NCBI GenBank assembly: GCA_036346275.1
Contig: CM070723.1
Span: 33,920,176 to 33,984,175 of the forward strand
Length of the DNA stretch: 64,000 nucleotides
Reading direction: 5' to 3'
From: Otatea glauca
Taxonomy: Eukaryota > Streptophyta > Magnoliopsida > Poales > Poaceae
Under the pieces are notes generated by a model. That model was not told where the DNA came from, did no database searches, and saw only the letters and a program-made list of their open reading frames with translations. Shown here piece after piece: positions 11,704 through 21,800 of this stretch. Numbering within the stretch: the stretch's first letter is position 1; every line of letters starts with the position of its first letter. A program made the translations under genes and the position numbers.

Positions 11704-12589
11704 TGATGCGCACAAGACGGCCCGATATTCCGGTGAGGGGATAACTTCGATTTGGCGGAGGATGACTTTGACGATCCGGCTACGAACCACACAAGGATAA
11801 GCGCCTGCAATCGCTAAACCACACTCCTCGTCGTTATCAACCGTGCCAAGAACACGGATGACCTGACCACGAAGGTCTATTCTTGCGAGCAATCGAAGAA
11901 CTAGCAAGAACAAGGATGAAGCCCACACTCAAGTTGAGGTTTCGAAACTTGTTTACTGCTGCTCTAGCCGAGTCAGGAGAACAAGGATAAAGTTCCACAC
12001 ATGGGTAACTATTCTCAAATCAAAACCTAAGGAGATAGATAGGGGGTTTGTCCAATATATATAGCCAAGGATGGCTGCTAGGAGTTGGTCTCACGTCACT
12101 TTAATTACATGAGAACTCAGTCCAAAATTATGGTGGCACAGCACCCTAAAAGACTGAGACCGTCGCACTGTTTTGACTGCTGTGGCCAGCTCGAGTGGAA
12201 TTTGATAATGAGGCTGGATCCGTTGGAAAGAGCACGAATTTATCTTTTAATCAAGTACTCACTCATCCCGAACGGACTCCGTATGCAAAAGGTATGGCCA
12301 GTGGAAGGTGGACTGCTCCTGGGTGGACGTTTTGGCTTCCTTCTCGGGAATACCTTGTACTCTAGCTTGTAGTGATGAGGAATGACGTCCTTGCAGCTCT
12401 AAGCCATGATTCCTAAGCACAAGCACATTATTATGCAGTGGTCTATCCTCTGAAATATAATTATGCCACCCGAGAAACGAGTTCACCTATTGATTTAGCT
12501 GCCGTGCGCGTGCCCTTGTGATAGGACCTTGCATAGGAGGTGGTGGAGGTGAGGTTATGGGTGTATCCGACATAGTGATGTCCTCATCA
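11704..12589 (-). repeat. 5' LTR of element B
   Basis: 886 bp, TGATGCGCAC...CCTCATCA, about 97% identical by eye to 5040-5922. Small indels include an extra AT in the TATATATA stretch near 12055. Confidence 0.93.
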
Positions 12590-12594
12590 ACTCA
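12590..12594. repeat. Target-site duplication of element B (right, ACTCA)
   Basis: Second copy of the 5-bp duplication, directly after the LTR end CCTCATCA. Confidence 0.92.
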
Positions 12595-13160
12595 CTAGTT
12601 GCAGCCCTAACCCTCTTGTGTTCAGGAAAATCATAGCATGCAAATTTCTGATCTACAGCTAGTTCCCAAGTGAGGTATGCATCAGGGTCATATTTCCCAT
12701 CAAAAGGTGGCATGCTGAATTTGATTGATCCTAGGGAGTCATCATGTTCACGTACCTATCGTCGTGGTGGTCGAAAACCCATACCATGACAGTTGCGGTG
12801 TAGCTGTCATCGTGGCCTATCATTCTCCTCTTCCTCAACTTCGGTGTCCGCTGCATAGTCCTGTTCATTGTCTCCTGCAACGCTGCTCACATGTCCATCA
12901 GCTATGCGTCCACGATCTCTCTCCTCAAGTCGCTGCAAGAATGCTACAAGGGAGGTGTTGATTGCGCCCATAGAAACTTCCAACGCAGTGATTTTGGTGT
13001 TGGTGTCAATTTGAACTGCCTCCAATTGACCAAGGCGATCATTGGTAACACGAACGTCCTCATAAAGCGCATCGGTGTGAAGCCTCATTTGGAGCTCGGC
13101 GTCAGATGATCCCCGTGTGCGAGGTGAATGTTGTCCCCTTTATCGGCTTCCGATCCTGCC
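12595..13160 (-). pseudogene. Element A gag, 5' part
   Basis: Continuation of the gag frame beyond element B. The start is probably the ATG at 13160 (minus), in the same gctaacCATG-like context as the gag starts of B, D and F. That frame stops after about 25 codons, and a second frame (13088-12807) carries a coiled-coil-like stretch with repeated Leu/Ile/Val followed by an acidic tract (DTEVEEEEND). The segment near 12600-12720 matches the capsid start found in element B. At least one frameshift is therefore present. Confidence 0.7.
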
Positions 13161-14141
13161 ATGGTTAGAGACAACAGAAAAAAATGGCTAACACAAAGTA
13201 ACAAGATTATCCCTATCTACAAGTGGTGTGCTAGTGTCAAATCGCTCACTCTCAACCCGTTCAAACAAGTTCTTACCAAGCTTCAGCAAGGAGGTGATGG
13301 CAACCAGCAAGACAAACAACTTCAGAGAGTAGGAGACAGTCTGTGGAGCTATAGGTGGCTGAAATAGCACAAGGAGTAACCTTCACCACGTTAGTCACAG
13401 CATGCTAAATAAACGTTCTATGACGGTACCGTGCTTGTCCTAGTCCCAAACCGTACTAGAGACGGGAGCCGAGACACAAACGTCGTCACCGAAACGCCCA
13501 AAACAGCAAGCTTTTTTTTTTTGGGTGGGTCTCAAAACCCGCTTAGATGATCTCAAGAGACCCTAGAAACAAAATCTGCACAAATGACTCTGTCTCTCTA
13601 AACTTTGATTTGCAAACGATCTAGTGCGGCTTTTGAAAATTGCACTTGCCTTTTCTTCTCTGATTTGGTGCGGCTTTTTCTATCTGCACTTGCCTTTTTT
13701 TTTAAATCTCTTTGATTTGGTGCGGCTCTTGTATCTGCACCGGCCTCTTTTTTTTATTTGGAAACTGATATCTACTTTGGTAACACAGAGAATCACGCGG
13801 ATTAGTAAACGAAGCAAGGAAGTTGGCGACCCAATCTGATCTCCCACACTAGACAAAGACAAACTCAACTCCGTTCTGATCTACTAACAGAAAACGACTC
13901 AAATTATGAACGCAACTGTGACAAAAACGTGACCCGAACTCGAAACTCTAAAGGCTGAAACTAAAGACCAGCAACTTGACTCGTCGAAGCAACCGTAAAT
14001 TCAACAAGCCGAGAACTAAGTAGCAAAAGCAAGGGCACAAACTGTTTTGGACAATGGAGATCTAATTGCCTATTTTTTATGGTTTTCTGGACTGTAGGTA
14101 AAATAAAGGATGGGAAAAAAAATCTCTCACCGATCAACCTT
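13161..14141 (-). other. Element A 5' untranslated leader
   Basis: About 1 kb between the PBS and the gag ATG, AT-rich with poly-T/A runs (13508, 13690, 13750). It contains repeats of a GCACTTGCC / GTGCGGCT pair between 13624 and 13745. No coding signal; the open frames here are short and unconserved. It corresponds to the 10599-11689 leader of element B. Confidence 0.6.
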
Positions 14142-14155
14142 GAGCTCTGATACCA
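14142..14155 (-). other. Primer-binding site of element A (Met-tRNA type)
   Basis: On the minus strand TGGTATCAGAGCTC, two bases after the LTR end. TGGTATCAGAGC is the well-known plant initiator Met-tRNA complement. Confidence 0.88.
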
Positions 14156-14157
14156 CG

Positions 14158-15069
14158 TGATAGAAGGATAGGTCCCGACCTTTCGATGAGAGGGGGATAG
14201 ATTCGATTGGGTGGAAGAAGACGTTGGCGATCCGACTACACCGTCCCTAGACGATGCGCCTTAGCAATTGTTACACCGACTCCTGAAGTTGTTATTCATC
14301 TTGCTGGTGCACGATCAACCTGACCACGAAGGCCTTTATCCCTGCAAGCAATCGAAGAACACGCAAGAACAAGATGAACAAGCAACTGAAATTATAATTG
14401 AAACCACGAGTTCATTCAGAATCACAAAAGAGGGGTTTCCGATGACAAGTAATTCGGGCGGTTTAGCCAACACGCGAGATTACAAGAAGTAGCAACTGCT
14501 ATCTTTGATCTAAAAGAAAACCCACTATCCAATGGCGGCGGCTGGCTGTTTATATTGTGGAGAGGCGTCTAGGAACCCTAGGGTGCGACCTTAAGTGGGC
14601 TTTACTTGTTACAAGGCCAAAGGCCCACTTTTGACTCAGACTAAAAAAATGATGCTGCTTTATTGGACGATTCCCATCGACTCAGATGGAGTTTGGATGT
14701 GATTCTAGATCCATTGGAAAGTAGACTTGATAAGCTTTCATTGAAGTACAAGAACGTCCGAAACCGAGTCCGGATGTAGCCGTGGCGGCCGAAACAATTC
14801 AGCCCTGTTCAGGAGTCGAATCTGAACACAACTCGTGCACTTCTCTTCTATCCAAGTTCCTAAGGCAAGGGACATCATCACAAGAATTAAGTAGCATTCC
14901 ATCCATTAAAATATTCGTATGAAGCCCGAGGAACGCATTCACCTGGTAATTGAGTTGACGTGCGTGAGCTTGAGTAATTGGTCCTTGTATTACAGCAACG
15001 GGGCCCGATTGATGTTTAGGTGATGGATTTGCAGGTGTGGCTATATCCATAGAAGTGATGTCCTCATCA
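14158..15069 (-). repeat. 5' LTR of element A
   Basis: 912 bp with TG...CA ends on either strand (TGATAGAAGG at the left, CCTCATCA at the right). Adjacent to the PBS. Contains a TATA-like box on the minus strand near 14549-14556. The next five bases, CGCTC (15070-15074), are the expected right target-site copy; its partner is outside the window. Confidence 0.9.
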
Positions 15070-15070
15070 C

Positions 15071-16145
15071 GCTCGGGCTCCGACCAGGTTTAGGCCCCTA
15101 GTCCAGTTCGTCGAGCTCGGGAATGGTCGAGCTCGGGGCCCCCCTAGATGGCGGTTTCAAAAATTCAAACCTGGCCTACTTGGCCACCGGGGTATAGTCG
15201 GCTTATTGCGGCTGGGTGGCTTATCGCGACTGGAAACATCCCCGGTGGTGAATTTAGAAACTGCGACCTCCGAGCCCGGGAATGCATCAGGCTTGGGGCA
15301 CCCTCTGAGAACGTTCTCTGGTTTGCAGCACGGGGGAATGGCCGGCTTATCTCGATAACGATCGACTTACTGCGGCCGGAGCATCCCCGAGGCGAACCTA
15401 AAGAACGTGACCTTGAGCGCTGCAAAGGAAAACATGCGAAATATATGCAAGAAAAGCTAACGCACAAGCGCTTCGAGGTCAGGGAGCCTCTCCGTGTGAC
15501 CTCTGGTTCGAACCTACGACAGGAGGTAGCCCTGAAGCGATGAGAATCGGCATACAGCAGTAGCATGGACCTCCCAAAGGCAATCCTTATGGCCACGCTG
15601 CGAGATCACATTGCTCGAGGTGCAAGCATCAATTGAAAGGGAGGCAGACCTTACCTGTACCTTTCAGGTCAAGCTGGCCGATCTCGGGAACACTCGAGGT
15701 CAGGCTTGATGAAGGTCGGCAGAGCCTGGAAGTGCTCAAGCTCGGGTACGACTTGGACCGGCCGGCCTGGAATTGCTCAGGCTCGGACCAGGTTCGGGCC
15801 TCGGGTCCAGTCCGCCGAGCTTGGGAATGCTCAAGCTCGGGGCTCCCTCAGAGCTCGGTTTCAGAAATTCAAACCGGCCTACTTGGCCACGGGGGTATAG
15901 TTGGCTTATTGTGGCAAGGCGGCTTATTGCGACTGGAAACATCCCCGGTGGTGAATTTAGGAACTGCGACCTCTGAGCCCAGGAATGCATCAGGCTCAGG
16001 GCACCCTCTGAGAATGTTCTCTGGTTGGCAGCACGGGGGAATGGCCGTCTTATCCCGATAACGATCGACTTACTGCGGTCGGGGCATCCCCGAGGCGAAC
16101 CTAGAGAACGCGACCTTGGGCGCTGCAAAAGAAAACACGCAGAAT
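15071..16145. repeat. Tandem duplication of about 703 bp in the 3' region of element I
   Basis: 15071-15470 recurs at 15774-16145. Three landmarks give the same offset: GACCAGG 15082/15786, GGTATAG 15191/15894 and TGCAAAGGAAAA-type 15421/16124. A later landmark (CCTTATGG, 15588/16190) is shifted only about 600 bp, so the second copy carries a deletion of about 100 bp. It lies in the non-coding 3' region and shows no conserved reading frame. Confidence 0.75.
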
Positions 16146-16504
16146 ACGTCTCAAGGTCGAGGAGCTCACCGCATGATCTTATGGTTGCCCTTATGGTCAC
16201 GCCGCGAGGTCGTGTCGCTCGAGACATTTTATCATAGGAAAAGAAGACTTTTGCCTGAAAGAAAACAGACGGAGCCTCGGGCCCGAGGTCTTGAAATGGC
16301 ACGATCTTCGATGAAAGAACCTGAAACTTGGGACCGTGACCTGACGTCATGTCCCTCGAGAGGTCGAGAAAGGTTAGTACAGGAGATAAAGGAGAATTTT
16401 ATCGTGGACCCGTACCTAGATTGGGCCAGAGCGCGGCGACATAAAAGTCGAAGACCCGGGCGTCCCTGAGGCGAGGGCGATCACGGGCTTGTGCCCTACG
16501 ACGG

Positions 16505-17115
16505 GGGGAATGGTCGGCTTACCGCGATGAGAATCGGCTTACTGCGTATTTTATCCCCAGGAGGTGAGTTACGAGACCGAGATCTTAGCTCGAGTGAGGG
16601 GCGCGCGGGCCGAAGGCTCCTGCGTCTCGAGGTCGGGGGAGTGTTCGGTCGTGATTGTCAGGATGGACCCTGCCACAAGGGGAAGTCGGCTTACTGCGAT
16701 GAGAATCGGCTTACTGCGGTTTCGACCCCCTGATGTCGATCCTTTGCATCACGACCTTTAGACACGTTTGCCCGAGACGCAGAAAACATAAGAGGAAACA
16801 AGAGACGATAAAGCAGTACATTTTATCGTGAAGAAGAAACTAGGCCGAGCCCCTTAGCTCGAAGCCCTTACCAGCGACGGTCCCGAGCACGTGCCCTGCG
16901 ACGGGGGGATGGTTGGCTTACTGCGAAGAGAATCGGCTTACTACCCATTCGACCCCCGGAGGCGAACCATGGGACCGCCATGCTAGCTTGAGTGAGGGGC
17001 CTGAGGGCCGAGAATCGAGTATCTCAAGGCCGACGAGCCCATGGGCGTGACCGCCGGGACGGATCCTGCGACGGGGGGATAGCCGGCTTAACGCGATGAG
17101 AATTGTCTTACTACG
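16505..17115. repeat. Reiterated CGGCTTACTGCG pair motif
   Basis: The pair CGGCTTACTGCG, 8 bp, CGGCTTACTGCG occurs near 16510, 16685, 16911 and 17081 at 170-225 bp spacing, with weaker versions at 15190, 15349, 15900 and 16050. The reverse complement (GCAGTAAGCCGA) is spaced similarly in the 3' region of element G. No coding role is apparent. Confidence 0.7.
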
Positions 17116-17206
17116 TGTTCGACCCCCGGAAGTAAGTGCCCGGGCCACGGCCCAGGTCGCGTTGCCCGAGATACAAGAGACAAGCATGACGATAAGAAAA
17201 AGTATC

Positions 17207-17391
17207 TTATCGCAAAACAGAAGGAGGGGAGCATAACTCATAAAACCTCCGGAGCTGGTCTACATTCCACGAGTTCGTGAGCTCCCTGCCATCGGGGGTC
17301 GCTAGACGGTAAGCTCCCGCGCGACATGCTAAGACGACTCTGTAGGGGCCTTCCCATAGCGGGGACAGTTTGTTGGTGTTGGACTGGTCCT
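17207..17391 (-). pseudogene. Element I integrase C-terminal end
   Basis: Minus-strand frame with LSPLWEGPYRVVLACRAGAY followed by LATPDGRELTNSWNVDQLRRFY. The same sequence type ends the pol of element G (44600-44750), so this is the GPY/F module of a Tat-type integrase. The apparent open frame continues to 17716 only by reading across the junction into element J on its non-coding strand. Confidence 0.75.
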
Positions 17392-19190
17392 GGATTCGTC
17401 TTATGTTGTTACTCCACAGGGAATTGAAGTTGATCAATCCAAGGTTGAGGCAATTCAGAGTTGGCCGACTCCTAAAACGGTCACACAGGTGCGGAGTTTC
17501 CTTTGACTTGCAGGATTCTACCGTCGCTTCGTGAAAGATTTCATCACGATTCTTCGCACCATTGAATGAGTTGTCCAAGAAAGGTGTGGCTTTCCAATGG
17601 GGCAAGTCACATGAAGATGCCTTTGACTTGTTGAAAGAGAAGCTGACCCATGCACCACTACTCCAACTCCCAGATTTTGGTAAGACTTTTGAACTTGAGT
17701 GTGATGCTAGTGGCATTGGGATTGGAGGCGTGCTGATCCAAGAAGGTAAGCCAGTTGCTTATTTTAGTGAGAAATTATCTGGGCCTCGTTTGAACTACTC
17801 AACTTATGATAAGGAATTGTATGCACTGGTTCGAACATTAGAGACTTGGCAACATTATTTGTGGCCCAAAGAGTTTGTTATACACTCTGATCATGAATCC
17901 TTGAAGCACATTCGTAGCCAAAATAAGTTGAACCGTAGGCATGCAACATGGGTAGAATTCATTGAGTCTTTCCCTTATGTTATCAAACACAAGAAGGGGA
18001 AGGATAATGTTATTACTGATGCTTTATCTCGACGGTATACCATGCTTTCACAACTAGACTCTAAAATCTTTGGGTTGGAAATTATTAAAGAGCAATATGC
18101 GCTTGATGCTGATTTTAAAGATGTTTTGCTAAATTGTAAGGAAGGAAGAGTTTGGAATAAGTTCCTTGTTAATGATGGTTTTGTGTTTCGTTCTGACAAG
18201 CTATGCATTCCAGCTAGATCTGTTCGTTTGTTGTTGCTTCAGGAAGCACATGGAGGAGGACTGATGGGCCACATTGGTGTGAAGAAGACAGAGGATGTGT
18301 TGGCCAACCATTTTTATTGGCCAAAGATGAGGCTCGATGTGGAGCGCTATGTCTCTCACTGTTCTACTTGCTATAAAGCTAAGTCACGACTGAACCCACA
18401 TGGTTTATATATGCCTCTTCCTGTTCCTAGTGTTCCATGGGAAGATATTTCAATGGACTTTGTTTTAGGCCTACCTAGAACAAAGCGGGGAAGGGATAGC
18501 ATATTTGTTGTCGTGGATCGGTTTTCTAAGATGGCACATTTTATACCTTGTCATACGAGTGATGATGCTACAAACATTGCTGACTTGTTTTTTAGGGAGA
18601 TAGATCGCCTACATGGAGTGCCTTCCACAATTGTGTCAGATCGAGATGCATAATTTTTGAGTCATTTTTGGCGGACGCTTTGGAAGAAACGGGTACCAAG
18701 CTTTTGTTTTCTACTACATGTCACCTCAAACGATGGCCGATCAAGTCACAATGTAACGTTATCTACAATGTTGAGAGCCATTTTGAAGAACAGTTTGAAG
18801 ATGTGGGAAGAGTGCCTACCTCATGTGGAGTTTGCCTACAACCGCCATTGCATTCTACTACCAAGATGACTCCTTTTCAGGTGGTATATGGTTTCAATCC
18901 TCGTGCATCCATTGATATTTTGCCATTACCATGTTCTGAAAAAGTAAACTTAGATGCTGCTAAACATGCTGATTTTGTGCTGAAATTACATGAGACTACT
19001 AAAGATAACATTGAGCGCATGAATGCTAGGTATAGAGCTGCTGGTAGTCAGGGTAGGAAGGAATTAACTTTTGAACCTAGAGATCTTGTTTGGTTGCACT
19101 TGAGAAAGGATAGGTTTCCTGATTTGCGAAAGTCTAAATTGATGCCTAGAGCTGATGGTCCTTTTAAAGTGATTGCTAAGATAAATGAAC
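17392..19190 (+). pseudogene. Element J: truncated CRM-type pol (RT end, RNase H, integrase)
   Basis: Plus-strand fragment beginning inside RT (GIEVDQSKVEAIQSWPTPK) and running through RNase H (ECDASGIGIGGVLIQEG, HSDHESLKH), the integrase zinc domain (HGGGLMGHIG, CSTC) and core (SMDFVLGLP, SDRDA) to the GPY/F module, where it stops at about 19190. Breaks: stops near 17500-17560, TAA at 18652 just after SDRDA, and frame changes at 18660-18870. No LTR, PBS or gag on the left. Most similar in reading to element A. It is a doubly truncated relic. Confidence 0.85.
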
Positions 19191-19527
19191 TGCTTGTACT
19201 CGCGCGTGCCGACTAGGCCGCCCGTCTACTTGTTCATCGGAACCCCAACTTCGAGTGTTTTTGTTTCAGAACCGATCTGAATTCATATTCGCAATTGAGT
19301 TGCTTGTAATCCCTTGTTCTTGCTGGTTCTTCGATTGCTCGCAGGAACAAAGACCTTCGTGGTCAGGTTGGTCGCGCGTCCCGCGGGATCAATAACCTTT
19401 AGGAGGGTGGTGTACCGGTCGCTAAGGCTCAACGTCAGGTTCGTTGTAGTCGGGCCGCCAACTTCGCCCTCCACCAGATCGATGCTACCTCCTGTCATCG
19501 AAAGATCGGGACGCCTAGTTCTATCAA
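19191..19527 (+). repeat. Right-hand part of a CRM-like LTR
   Basis: Contains the sequence order seen at the end of D/F-type LTRs: CTTGTTCTTGCTGGTTCTTCG, GGTCAGGTTGGTCG, GTAGTCGGGCCG and TCGAAAGATCGGGAC, ending ...CTATCA at 19527. It may be the U5 part of the 3' LTR of J after an internal deletion, because it joins J directly in the right orientation. No intact PBS follows. Confidence 0.55.
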
Positions 19528-20230
19528 GTGGTTATACTGGTTCGAGCCCCTTAGGTCAGGTAATAGTTCTACTCCATTCTTGCCCGTAGGCGAAAGGTGA
19601 CTAAAAGCTCCTCGGGGGAGAACAAAGGGGGAGCTCGACCTCGGGGTCGTTCGGAAGTGACGATCGAGGGGAGCTCGATGGATGGTGTGGTGTACAACTG
19701 TGTCTGCAGATGTGTCTGTGCATCCCCTTGGTTTATTGTGTTGTTCCCCCTTTGCTGACCAGGGTAGTCTGGCGCTTTTATAGATCCTTGGCGCTGATCT
19801 CGAGGCTGACGTCGGGTGGTTGTTTGTGAGTTGACGGGGGCAGTTGACCCTAGTTCCCACGCAGGGGAACTGACAGGAGTTGCTGGGAGTGGTTGACCAT
19901 AGTTCCCACGCAGGAGAACTGACAGGGGTCGGTGAACCTAGTTCCCATGCAGGGGATCAGACAGGAGTCGGTAACCCTAGTTCCGACGTAGAGGAGAGAG
20001 GTCACACAAAAAGTAGATCATCGCGCTGGAGGCTGGGTCGAGGGCATCGAGGTAGAAGAGGTCGCGGGAGTCAGCACGAGCTCGGGAAAACTCCCACCCG
20101 AGCTCGGGAACCATCCTATGAGCTCGAGGAGACCCCCGTCCGAGCTCAGGAACAGTCCTCCGAGCTCGGGGGGATGGCCTAAAGCCCCCGCGGTGGCCTG
20201 GACATGTGTCAGGACGACCGATCCCCGACA
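19528..20230 (-). repeat. LTR-like sequence with internal minisatellites, minus strand
   Basis: The right end reads, on the minus strand, TGTCGGGGATCGG, the start of the LTR in elements G and H. A TATA box (CTATAAAAGCG) lies on the minus strand near 19779. Two tandem arrays are inside: CTAGTTCCCACGCAGGGGA units at 19850, 19899, 19938 and 19977, and GAGCTCGGG units about every 21 bp at 20078-20170. The left boundary and any TSD were not found, so solo LTR versus truncated element is open. Confidence 0.5.
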
Positions 20231-20410
20231 CGAACTTAATCATATTAGTTTTTCTTGCATACTCCATAATAAGTTCAACAACTTTGACTGAAACGTTATA
20301 CTTTCGAAGTTACTAACTTTATGCATTTTCTTCAGTTGGGCTAAGACATGCACTTGTGCATGATACCATGATCCCTATTTTTAGCAAATGATATTATACA
20401 TTTTATCTTA
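20231..20410. other. Unassigned AT-rich segment
   Basis: No open frame, repeat or terminal motif recognised. It lies between the minus-strand LTR and a GC-rich segment and may be old flanking DNA of the CACTA element. Confidence 0.4.
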
Positions 20411-20830
20411 GCTCACAGCACACGGAGCGGAGCACGAGCCGAAGGGAGGAAGGCGGAGCACGAGCCGATGGAGCAGTCGGCGGCGTGGGGTTGCGATGGG
20501 AGGATTCTGTGGTGTGTGGCGGCGACAGGAGGAGGGAGGCGTCAGGAGGTCCCGGCCTCACTTGCGGCGATGCAGCGGGAGGCAACCAGCGACAGGGGAG
20601 GCGACCGACGAAGGGGGAGGGCGCCGGTGGGGAAGCTCGAGGGAGGATGCACCGGTGGGAGAGGGCGCCGCTGGGGGAGGTCGAGGGGGGACGTGCCGGT
20701 GGGGGAGGGCGCTGGTGGAGGAGCTAAAGGGGGATGCGCGCTGTGGGAGCTCGTGGGCGACTAGTGGGTGAAGCCGTTGGTGAGGACATGCGCGCGCACG
20801 GTGGTGGCGACGGGAGCTAGGGTTAGGAAT
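20411..20830. other. GC- and G-rich segment left of the CACTA element
   Basis: Strongly purine- and G-rich on the plus strand, unlike both neighbours. Contains three copies of a 44-bp tandem repeat (20620-20749) and ends GGAGCTAGGGTTAGG. Open frames on both strands exist only because of the composition. It could be a captured host segment within K or a separate insertion. Confidence 0.4.
20620..20749. repeat. 44-bp tandem repeat, three copies
   Basis: Units begin GGCGCCGGTG (20620), GGCGCCGCTG (20664) and GGCGCTGGTG (20708); the last is 42 bp. The unit length is not a multiple of three, so it does not encode a regular peptide repeat. Runs of 4-6 G recur in each unit. Confidence 0.75.
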
Positions 20831-20884
20831 AAAATGCGTCTTGGCTGCTGCAAACGAATGCTTTTAATGTGTAAGAAACAGTTA

Positions 20885-21800
20885 ATATCTATGTCGATTT
20901 TAGGACAAAACCGATACAAATATAATTAGGCACCGAATGGGGTATGGACGAACATTAGTATCGGTTCTAATATAAAACCGATACAAATTAATGAGTACCA
21001 CTATCGGATTAAACCGACACAAATAAGAAGTGAACATTACTATCGGTTCTACTATAAAACCTATACAAATATAAACACAACAGTATCGATTTTAAGATAA
21101 AATTGACACAAATATATGCTATTGCACAAACAGAAGCATAGAACATTACTATCGGTTTTTAAAAGCAAACCGACACAAATATTCTCAATTATCACAATCG
21201 GTTTTTAAGAGTGAATCGACACTAGTTAAGTCATTACTATCGGTTTTCTATAACAAACCGACATGAATAGCACTATAATAGGTTTCAAGGAAAAATCGAC
21301 ACAAACATGAAATTATTACTATCGGTTTTCTAGAAAAACCGACACAAGTAGTTGTACTATACTTATGGTTATTAAGGAAAAACAGACACAAATGTTAAGT
21401 CATTACTATCGGTTCTTAAACAAAAACCCACACAAATAGAAATAAAATACTATTGGTTTTCAATTAACAACCGACACAAACGTGAAATTATTACTATCAG
21501 TTTTGAAAGAAAAACCAACACAAACATCTTTACAATACTGTCGGTTTTATTACTGAACTGATACAAATATAGGTACATATCACTATCTGTATACAGAAAA
21601 ACCCGATAGAAATACTGGTATTAAGTTAACTGTCGCTACGACGACTATTCCTATCGGTTCTCAAGGCAAACCGATACAAATATGTGTCATATCTCTATCA
21701 GTTTTGTAGAAAAATTGATACAAATGTATGCCAATATCACTATCAATTTTTAGAATAAACCGAAATAAATATGACTGTCACTATTGGTTTTCCAGATAAA
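20885..21800. repeat. Left subterminal repeat array of the CACTA element
   Basis: About 15 degenerate units of 50-65 bp, each with ACTATCGGTTTT then AAAACCGACACAAAT, so each unit contains an inverted CGGTTT/AAACCG pair. In En/Spm elements such subterminal repeats bind the element's DNA-binding protein (TNPA); that role here is by family analogy. Confidence 0.85.

Larger units (their letters stand above)
5040..12589 (-). mobile_element. Element B: complete CRM-like Ty3/gypsy inserted in the gag of element A
   Basis: 7550 bp with LTRs 5040-5922 and 11704-12589, PBS at 11690-11701 and PPT at 5923-5936. It is flanked by the perfect 5-bp duplication ACTCA (5035-5039 and 12590-12594). Reading the two LTRs against each other by eye gives roughly two dozen differences over 885 bp (about 97% identity), so the insertion is relatively young. 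Gag, protease, RT, RNase H and integrase are all recognisable but carry several stops and frameshifts. Confidence 0.95.
1..15069 (-). mobile_element. Element A: CRM-like Ty3/gypsy chromovirus, nearly complete, interrupted by element B
   Basis: Two LTRs in the same orientation (1-888, cut by the window edge, and 14158-15069) enclose a minus-strand gag-pol. Beside the right LTR is a PBS complementary to initiator Met-tRNA; beside the left LTR is a PPT. Order on the minus strand is LTR, PBS, gag, protease, RT, RNase H, integrase, PPT, LTR. Without the nested element B (5040-12589 plus one TSD) it is about 7.5 kb. Comparison with the right LTR shows about 34 bp of the left LTR lie outside the window. 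Integrase after RNase H, the pol sequence and LTRs starting TGATGAGGACATC point to the CRM clade; that placement is from family knowledge, not a computed tree. Frameshifts and stops make it non-coding today. Confidence 0.9.
15075..17391 (-). mobile_element. Element I: remnant of a Tat-type gypsy element (integrase end plus 3' region)
   Basis: GC-rich sequence. The minus strand from 17391 encodes the last part of a Tat-type integrase; the rest, to the left, is the long 3' untranslated region typical of that lineage, here with a ~703-bp duplication and reiterated CGGCTTACTGCG motifs also found in element G. Element A was inserted at its left edge (CGCTC). The right edge is an abrupt junction with element J at about 17391. 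Confidence 0.75.

Noticed and set aside
15148..16761. Several open frames of 60-204 codons in the GC-rich 3' region of element I
   Set aside because: High GC gives few stops. Frames are not kept between the two 703-bp copies and no domain is visible.
17207..17716. Single 169-codon minus-strand protein
   Set aside because: It reads through the I/J junction into the non-coding strand of element J; only the part up to 17391 is integrase.
19528..19555. GGTTCGAGCCCC resembling a tRNA T-loop, or a decayed PBS
   Set aside because: No cloverleaf could be built around it and it does not match the Met-tRNA complement used by the other elements.
20468..20771. Overlapping Gly/Arg-rich open frames
   Set aside because: They arise from the G-rich 44-bp repeats; the unit is not a multiple of three, so no peptide repeat is maintained.
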